Of a stretch of 64,000 bases of DNA, positions 56,591 to 64,000 are shown one piece after another (position 1 is the stretch's first letter; each line of letters begins with the position of its first letter). The stretch spans positions 8,278,501-8,342,500 of the forward strand of contig CANUEZ040000020.1 in assembly GCA_948099385.1 (NCBI GenBank). The letters are read 5' to 3'. Position numbers and translations under genes: made by a program. Below the pieces are notes generated by a model that saw only the letters and a program-made list of their open reading frames with translations, was not told the origin of the DNA and ran no database searches. Source of the stretch: Fasciola hepatica. Taxonomy: Eukaryota > Platyhelminthes > Trematoda > Plagiorchiida > Fasciolidae.

Positions 56591-56966
56591 TGTAACGACC
56601 GGTCGAGGAATATCCCCCTAAAACCTTTGCGATTCAGTGTTTTTCTTAACATCACTCACTTATTTACACTATTGACGTGTCCTTACGAACTGTTTGTTTT
56701 TATGGACCAATTGTTGTTTGTTCACGCCCAGAGCGCTACCTTGTCATATCCTTGTTCTAGACCTGCGTGACACACGTGCCCCTTGCTCGCACACCGCAAT
56801 TCAGTTTCTCGATTGTTCCGTCCTTTTGATCTCAATATTGAGGTTGTATCTTTTTGGTGTCATTGTTCATTCAATAACCTAGTATCGTAGAATATCACGG
56901 ATAGTCGCTATTTGATTTCGGGATCCGTGGCGAATTTGGCTACGCATTGCTCGGACGTGTGTTGCA
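56591..56966 (+). repeat. 3' LTR of BEL-2, copy B
   Basis: 376 bp. It shares the end ggacgtgtgttgca with the copy A 3' LTR but has gctacc like the 5' LTR, plus two private transversions (t to g near 56785 and t to a near 56812). The 5' partner is absent from copy B. Confidence 0.9.
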
Positions 56967-58846
56967 ATGGCTGCCCCCTCCCATTTAACTGGTTTCCTTC
57001 TGGACACCTACGCTGCAGGATGGACACAGCATGTCTCCGCTCCAACAAGGCATAACAACATCCTCGATAAATCTTCACTCACGGCCTCCGTGACGCGAAC
57101 GTCTCCGTCACACAAAACCTTCCCGGCAGTGACCACAAAATGGTCATATGTCACTTCGATGTTACACAAGGATCAAGCCTACCTACAGTTATCCAAATCA
57201 AAAACCAAAACACCTACAGACTGACCAACTGGGCCCAGTTGCCTACCTCCCTACGTGGTATTGACTGGTCTGACTTCTTCCTCATCTCCAATCAGCAAAA
57301 AACAGCTGATGTGTTCCATGCCAAGCTGCTCCCCTCCATAAATTGCCTTACCTCAACCCTTAGACATATTAGAGCCAAAACTACCAAAACTGACACACTT
57401 CGACAAAAGATTTGTAAGCTCCAGAACGTATTCCTCGGGAATCGAGATTTCTCTCTGACACTCAGAGTAAGCCGACTCTGCCGTGATCTCTATGCAGCGA
57501 CCCTGAATGAACTCAAAAAGCAAGAATGGACTGCAATACAACAGCCTCATAGTGTGAAGTTTCTTTCTAGACTGGTAAAATCTCGCAACTGGTGCAGCCA
57601 TGACAACAATATCCAATTCCCTATTCAAAATTGCATTCACCTTAACTCGCCAGAAGATATGGCTGTGGCTTTCAACTGCTATTTCGCCTCGGCTCTTAAT
57701 ATGGACACTAGCCCTCCACCATTCTGCTATCCAATGCCCGCACAGGACGCGACATCAACCATAACATTTACCACGGTCAACATCAGGAAATTCCTGGCCA
57801 ACACAAAACCCTCCTATCACCCAGGGCCTGATAACCTTCCACCCGTCATCGTCAATGGAACACCCTCTCGGCCCAAACGAATTACTAGCGGGGTCATACA
57901 GGGTAGCGTTCTAGGTCCTCTCTCATGTACATAAATGACGTCTTCCAAGTAGGGCGTCCTGGCACGGCATTCCTCTTTGCTGACGACACAAAACTAGTCT
58001 ATACTTTTGAGGCGAAAGCCATGCCCTCAGCTGCCAGCGATATTCTGTCGGACGTGATGTCCCTTGACGAATGGCGTACTCGATGGCTGATGAAGTTTTC
58101 GGCAGCTAAGAGCTCCCTTCTGTCTTATAAATGCCACATTCCTCCTGGCCTCCTCAAAATAAATGGTCCGTCAACACCTACTACTAATGTGGTAAGAGAT
58201 CTGGGCCTGCATTATTCATGTTCCTTGAACTTTCATGAACAATCATTGACTCAATTTGGCAAGGCAAGAAGGATGACTGCACTTATCAGCAGGACATACC
58301 GTACTCAGGAAAGTAAGCTCCTGATATTCAAGACACACGCCAGGTCTCTGCCGGAATGCTGCCCCCTAGTCTTTACTCTGGTGCGAAAGGCTGACGGGGT
58401 CAACATAGAGAAAGTGCAACGCTCCTTCATCGAAAAATTACTTGGGACCTATTCCAACCTTAACTACCGAGCCAGGTGCGAACTACTCCGGCTTGAGCCC
58501 CTATGGTTACGTCGTATCAGGCTCAATCTCTCATTTCTCTTCAGCCTCCTGCATTCAAAAGTCCACTCATCTGATAACCCATTCGGTTTCTCTATTAAGA
58601 CTCCCTTCTCCCTCCGTCATAGGCTATTCACCATTACAACCCTCCAATCTAGACTCTCAATCAGATCGATATTTTTCGGTTATCTACTCCAGCCTCCGGA
58701 ATAAGCTTACTGGCTCACTGCGATTGTGTAGCAAGCTAACACAATTTAAAAGGGCACTATGCAAAATCCTAGAAGCGTTTTCTGTAATTAGCATGACCCG
58801 TGATAACATTGACATAGACCAAGCATATGAAGATGGCCCTGATTAA
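56967..58846 (+). pseudogene. LINE-A ORF2 right half, copy B
   Basis: Counterpart of 20240-22119 with the same in-frame RT deletion (near 57844), the same shift before MYINDV at 57925, and the FADD box at 57976-57987. The left half of LINE-A is not present upstream in this copy, so the fragment is orphaned. Confidence 0.88.
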
Positions 58847-60250
58847 TAGACCACAATGTGCCTGTCTTTTGCATCCTACCGCTCTTCCATGACCCGTCTG
58901 ATGATTGCACCCGCGTATACAGCTATATTTATATTATATGTACTATATATATATATACCTTGGGTACTCTCCATTCACTCCTCTCTTCCCTCCCATTTCA
59001 CAACATAATTTGCGTACGTACATTTAAAAAATCCGTTCCGTCATTTAGTGATGGGTGCTCCTCTTCGCTTAATTCCCCTGTCTCAGGCTAGAACATAACA
59101 GCCCCATCCAGCTTTTCTTGCGCCTTCCTCGTGTTCAGATAAAGTGTTCATTTTCTCGTTTCCATTAAGACGATAATCCTAACCCACAGCTGGAACACTC
59201 TCCAGACTGCCGCACTCCTGATCTCTTTCAGATCGCACTGGTTACTTGGGTAGCCATCGGCCAACTCGATGTATATCCCGGATAACCTTTAAGACCAGAC
59301 GATTTGATCAATGGTTTAAACCTATACTCTCGCCTGCTGACCTTATATGGGGAACCGTACACGGAGTAACAAACCGTCATGAGTCTCACCGGATCACAGA
59401 TGTGATTCCTTACACCAACCACCAACCCACATCCGCTCAAGGTCTATTCCCAATAATCCATTCCAGCAGTTGAATTCTTTCCGCATTGCAGTACGAAACC
59501 CAGCCCTCGCAGCTGTCCACTTCGTCAAACCAGCCCCTTCTTACCCGCTGCCCTCAACAGTCTACCTGCCATCACCTGTAACCAAGGTCTTTATGAAACA
59601 GAATACCAGCCATCTGCAGCCAACCAGAATTTGGCTAATAAAGTTTTATCACATGCATTTTTTTCCTTTTTCTTTACGCTCTTCCAACTTCTGCTCAGTC
59701 GCACCAGTAGCGTTTGTCTCCACTAATCCGTTTCATTGACGGCTGTTCTTTGGAAGTCCGTTACGCGTCCATATACCATTCGCGCTCTTCAAAAGTTTAC
59801 TGAAATCCTTGTGAAGCTTTTCGCCTTCATGTGAATTTCCATATGACACTGAAATCACCTGCACAAAAGGTCCGATTCTTTATCGCCTTTGACTCACTTG
59901 CATTTATTTCATATGCTTCCTCCACAATTAGTTACCCAACGCTGGATCAGTGTTCTATATTTCGCTGGCATCTCTGACTGCACTTCAATGGCCACATGCG
60001 TACTTTACTTTTAGTCTTGTTCTTTGGCATCTCCCCCGCCCTGTTACTCGTTAGTGACCTTCCAATTATCACCTTTACCAGCAATCCCACCTTTGTCCAG
60101 CTATCCACACCACCCTCACGGAATTCAAAACCGATTTGCAATTCTCGCTTCAGCCATTACCACTTTAGTTCACTCAAACTCTACGTGACCTTACTGGTGT
60201 ATTTCGGCTGCTGTGTGATTCATTGACATGTACTGCTGTATTCTCTGATC
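58847..60250. other. LINE-A 3' UTR and unassigned spacer, copy B
   Basis: Counterpart of 22120-23523, with the TA-rich tract near 58922-58955. No further features. Confidence 0.55.
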
Positions 60251-61078
60251 TTTCCTTGTGCATGTCTATTGACCACGGTCAAGAAATGTACAATATTGAC
60301 AATATTGACAACCGACTCCTTCCTGCGGGCCTTGCAAAGCTTTATCCACCGAAGAGGCACACCAGCAGATATATACTCCAACAATGGGTCGAACTTTGTG
60401 GGCGCTGGTCGGGAACTGCAGTGTGGGCAACAAAACATGAACAGAGGAGAGCTGCAGAAACGTACCGTGACTTATGGTATATGATGGCACTTCAAACACC
60501 GCAGGCCGATCACCGCGGGGGCCTGTGAGGACTTCTGATCAGGCCCACTGGGCGAATGCTGCTGTCGATAATTGAGCAACAGCCGCCCCATTACGAAATG
60601 TCGAGCATCTTCATGACCGAGGTCAAAATAATACTGAACAACCGCTCCTAATTCCATTGCTTACCGGAGACCCCACCAACCTGGCTCTCAGTGCGAACGA
60701 TTTATTGACTTTAAGGTCGAACCTGGGTTTCCAGGGGACAAAACACCTTCGTGGCAGCCTCCTTCATGAATGGAAGCAGGCATATTGTCTTGCCAAGGGT
60801 TTTGGAGGCGATGGCCGTGAGACTACCTACCGGTTCTGCAAACTTGACAGAAGTGGCTAACCAAAGCAAGACCATTCAAATTTGGTGATGTATTGATGAC
60901 CTCCGACGAACACGCTCATTGCAGCACCTGGCCTTTGGGCATTGCCAAGGAAATCATCAGTTGCTCTAACGAACTGAAAATAACTGTCAAGTTGAAGACT
61001 GCCAAAGAGATGCTGACTCGCGACGTGCGCAGTTCTGGTGCCGCGCGCTTTCAAGAAGACTTATGGAGCAATTACTGA
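60251..61078 (+). pseudogene. BEL integrase fragment (third family), copy B
   Basis: Counterpart of 23524-24351. Same SNNG substitution at the second catalytic Asp and the same stops. One Glu-to-Lys type change lies near 60625. Confidence 0.82.
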
Positions 61079-61298
61079 TGTCAGCCTCCGAGGCTTTCAA
61101 TAGCGCAGACTGTTTTTGACCTGGAATCATTCACTGTATGGCTTCCTTTCAGACACATGAAGCAGAAACCTTTTGGGCTTCTGCTCATCTCTCAGGTACG
61201 TCTGAAGCTAAAATCACTTGTACTGATGCCAGGTGGATCCCGTCATATAGTGGACAAGTTAGAGGTCGCTCTTTGTCCTGCTGCACTGTGCTCATGGA

Positions 61299-62006
61299 TC
61301 AGCCGGATTCAGACTGACGTGGACTTGGGTAGCTAAAGGCTTGGTTCACCCTGCCGGTGGTCTCAGTTCGGCCTGTCAGTCGTTCGAAGCGACTACGAAC
61401 GATCCTGGCCGTGGTGGACGCGAATCCCGTCAGGTCGCTGAATGTTGGTTCCCGACCGTTTCGCGTTAACCGATCAACTCTTTCGGCTGACCTATTCTGT
61501 GGGGTGTACGGAAGAACACTAATTATATGTTCCAGGTTACCGACTGAGTTGAGATCGGACGAGCAACTCATCTGCTCGAGAGCAATCGGGCAGCTCTCTA
61601 ATCCAAGGGCTAGAGTTGATAGCGCTTCTGATTCCAGGCTGCCTGTGTTGATTCTTCTCGTTAGACCCTTTAGGACTGATCGAGTTACCTCGTGTGAGAA
61701 GCCAAGTGATTCCTTCAGTATCTCACCAGCTCTATGATATCCCTTGCTGGGAGGCAGCATCATGCTTTCCTCGATTGCTTCCGGTGCCTTACAGTATTGA
61801 AGTAAATACTTTAAGCTTCCACGGTCCTCCATTACCTTCGAGGTGGAATACATATGGAGTTGCCAAATGATCTTCCAGTATATTGCTGACCGACCACTGA
61901 ATGAAACTAATTCAAATTTCGGTAAAACTATCTCACCCGTGAAGCGGGAATTAGCCTTCGCAAACCCATGTTTAGGGTCGTGCCTACCGTCTTTTTGTCT
62001 TCCCGA
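61299..62006 (-). pseudogene. Antisense BEL gag fragment, copy B
   Basis: Counterpart of 24572-25279, still without stops. Two differences near 61699-61707 change the region of residues KESFGCSHE to KESLGFSHE. Confidence 0.85.
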
Positions 62007-63196
62007 TCATTAGTATTTAGAATCTCGTCACAAATCGACCTCGTCTGTACCTAAATGTATTCATGCGCTGTTTTATCACAGTAATTTGAGTACGAGGATC
62101 GTACAGAAGCACTTCTAACCAGCTTTTTCGAGAGTTTGGAAATTTCCAGGTTCAGCTTTACTCTTAGAAATCCTTTATTCTGGTTTTCTTTAGAATCCTT
62201 TGAATTCTGTTCAGGTTTATCCCTAAAGGTAGAGTTTCATAAATCCGACAAGCGACAAACTCAACCAAGAACAACGACTATGCCAGCTAGAGCTCATAGC
62301 CCTGGGGCCATGAGCAGCAAAGCTATCGAGGGGGATTTGCCGAGCTCCAGAAGTGACCTGATCCAATCCGAATCCACCTTCAGACTGGTAAAGTCTACTA
62401 GTCGCACTGTCGCTCTTCAGCGTTTGCATAGTTCCGGAGAAAACGTCAGATCCCTGTAGCGACTAAAATCCTCAGTGTCTGGCTCCGGCGAAGCCTGGTC
62501 ATCTAGTGAATGCTCAATTCACGGACTAGTACTCTTCACTCGTTCTCGATGGCACCTTGGAGGCCCAAAGCAACGCGTAGTCCAAAACGATTCAGAGCCC
62601 ATTTGGAGGACACAATTGTTCTGCAGGTTCTATAGTACCAATAGCGGGTGAAAATATAAGTACGAAAACTACCATACCTTTGAAAATGAGCCTCGGTCTC
62701 TAACCAGCCAAAAAGGTAGTTAAAAATAGGGAAAAATTCTGGTAAAGAAGATTTGTTGGCAAAAGCAGCAAATAATAAGTAACTGTCCTGAAGTCAAAAA
62801 AATAGAATAAGTTTTTCAAGCCTCATCAGGATTAAAGAATAATTTTCTGGGCATGGCAGCCATCTATGAAGATAAAAAAGATGAAGGTGTACAATCAGTC
62901 GAGGTGAGCAAGAAAGTGGAACCGAACTGCACTAACTGTCCGCAGAGTAATCTCAGTAGGAGACTGTGAACATGAAAAGAAAAAGTCAGTGCATCAAGCG
63001 TAGACTACTAGTCGATTATGAAACAGTGCCATCATAGGTAAGGCTGGAGAAAGCAGTCCAAAATCAGTCATGAGGCTTATGAAGGTAAGCAGAAGGCGAA
63101 TTTTTCAGTCAACGCTGATGGTGCAGCGGTTAAGCCTCTAGTGCTCTGACCAGGTTTGGCACACAGTATGGCAGGTACAGTTGGAGGTGGCAGTCT

Positions 63197-64000
63197 TCCA
63201 GTCTGAAGGTATCGAGCGAAATGATCTAGAAGAGAGTCCTGCAAGCAGTGGACGAATTACCTGGAGAGCTCCGCATATAATATGGTATTATAATTTTCAG
63301 CGAAAATATCGAGGAACAAAACAGAGAGTTCGATTATTTTTCTGCCACAATGAATGGTGATGAAATTGAACCGAAACTAGAGATGATGATATTCTATCGA
63401 GCAACGGTCAAATTCCACTTTCAAATTATCACAAGCTCAGGGGTCAGTTTGGATTGGGGAGGGGTAAACGGGAACTTAAACGTGCCTGCTCTAGCCTATA
63501 AGAAAGGCATCTGATGTTTTAACGGGATGATAAACTATCTGAGCACGTTGTTATTAGAGTTACCGGAATTGATGAAACCGATCCGCCACTTAAAGCATAA
63601 CAAAGAAACTTGGATATGAGCAGATTACCAGCCATTAGCATTTGATCGCGTAAAGCAGCTCATTGTAAAGGCCCCTGTCCCAGCATATTATGATCACTCT
63701 TTGCATAGGTGCATAAAACATGATAGCGTTCAGTGGTGGATAATTAGCCTTTCTGTTACAAGATGGGCGCTCCCTTGATGGTTGTAGAAAGAAAGTAGTA
63801 TTTTGTGAGCGGAAGTCTGCTCCATTCAAAAAAGAGCGAGTGGAAATCCTGTGCGCTCTATAGAAGTTCAATAATTACGCCTTCCGCCGAACCACACATA
63901 TACTCAGATCACAAGCCATTGACTACCATCTTGGATAAGCCACCAAACCCAGCTTCAAGAAGGCTTCAGTCGATGCTGATACGGCTCCGAAGCCATAACC
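63197..64000 (+). pseudogene. pol: Ty3/Gypsy pol relic, copy B (cut by window edge)
   Basis: Counterpart of 26470-27273: RT C-terminal half and RNase H with the SDHKPL box near 63904-63921. The integrase lies beyond the window. Confidence 0.78.

Larger units (their letters stand above)
48021..64000. repeat. Segmental duplication, copy B
   Basis: Starts sharply at ttatcggccagac, where identity with 11292 begins. The preceding bases (cggggacgaaaga) do not match copy A. It continues to the window end (equivalent to 27273). It carries BEL-2 without its 5' LTR, the PLE, the 3' LTR, the right half of LINE-A, the BEL integrase and antisense gag fragments, and part of the Gypsy relic. Confidence 0.97.

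Noticed and set aside
48021..64000. Copy B as an independent BEL-2 insertion
   Set aside because: It lacks the 5' LTR, starts inside the leader and carries LINE-A and downstream flank with it, so it is a DNA duplication.

Overview
This is a eukaryotic window made almost entirely of decayed retrotransposons. I found no convincing host gene, no RNA gene and no CRISPR array. The mix of BEL/Pao LTR elements, a Penelope-like element (PLE) with a GIY-YIG endonuclease, CR1/Jockey-group LINEs and a Ty3/Gypsy element fits an invertebrate. The LINE and BEL flavours look most like those of parasitic flatworms, possibly a tapeworm. That placement is inference at low confidence.

Layout. 1-3.0 kb: minus-strand LINE 3' ends. 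3.9-7.7 kb: BEL-1, an old BEL/Pao copy with a 5' LTR and degraded gag-pol. 7.7-22.3 kb: LINE-A, interrupted inside its endonuclease domain by BEL-2 (10668-20239, two 376-bp LTRs). BEL-2 is itself interrupted inside its integrase by a PLE (15910-18699). 23.5-28.7 kb: a BEL integrase fragment, an antisense BEL gag and a Gypsy pol. 28.7-43.3 kb: relics of at least six LINE fragments on both strands and a PLE tail relic. 44.4-47.3 kb: a further BEL gag and pol relic. 48021-64000: a second copy, about 99.5% identical, of 11292-27273, running off the right edge.

The main result is a three-layer nest, PLE in BEL in LINE. Both junctions keep target-site duplications: 10 bp for the PLE and 5 bp with one mismatch for the BEL. 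Removing each insert brings the host element's domain back together. Part of the nest was then copied 36.7 kb downstream as ordinary DNA, because the copy starts inside BEL-2, 14 bp before the gag ATG, and carries the flanking sequence along.

BEL-2 is the best preserved LTR element. It nevertheless lacks catalytic acidic residues in both RT (YMEN) and RNase H (GAS), and it has six in-frame stops. One stop, a UGA between two zinc knuckles at the gag/pol border, also occurs at the same place in the more diverged BEL-1. Boundaries of relics are approximate because they come from reading the translations by eye.
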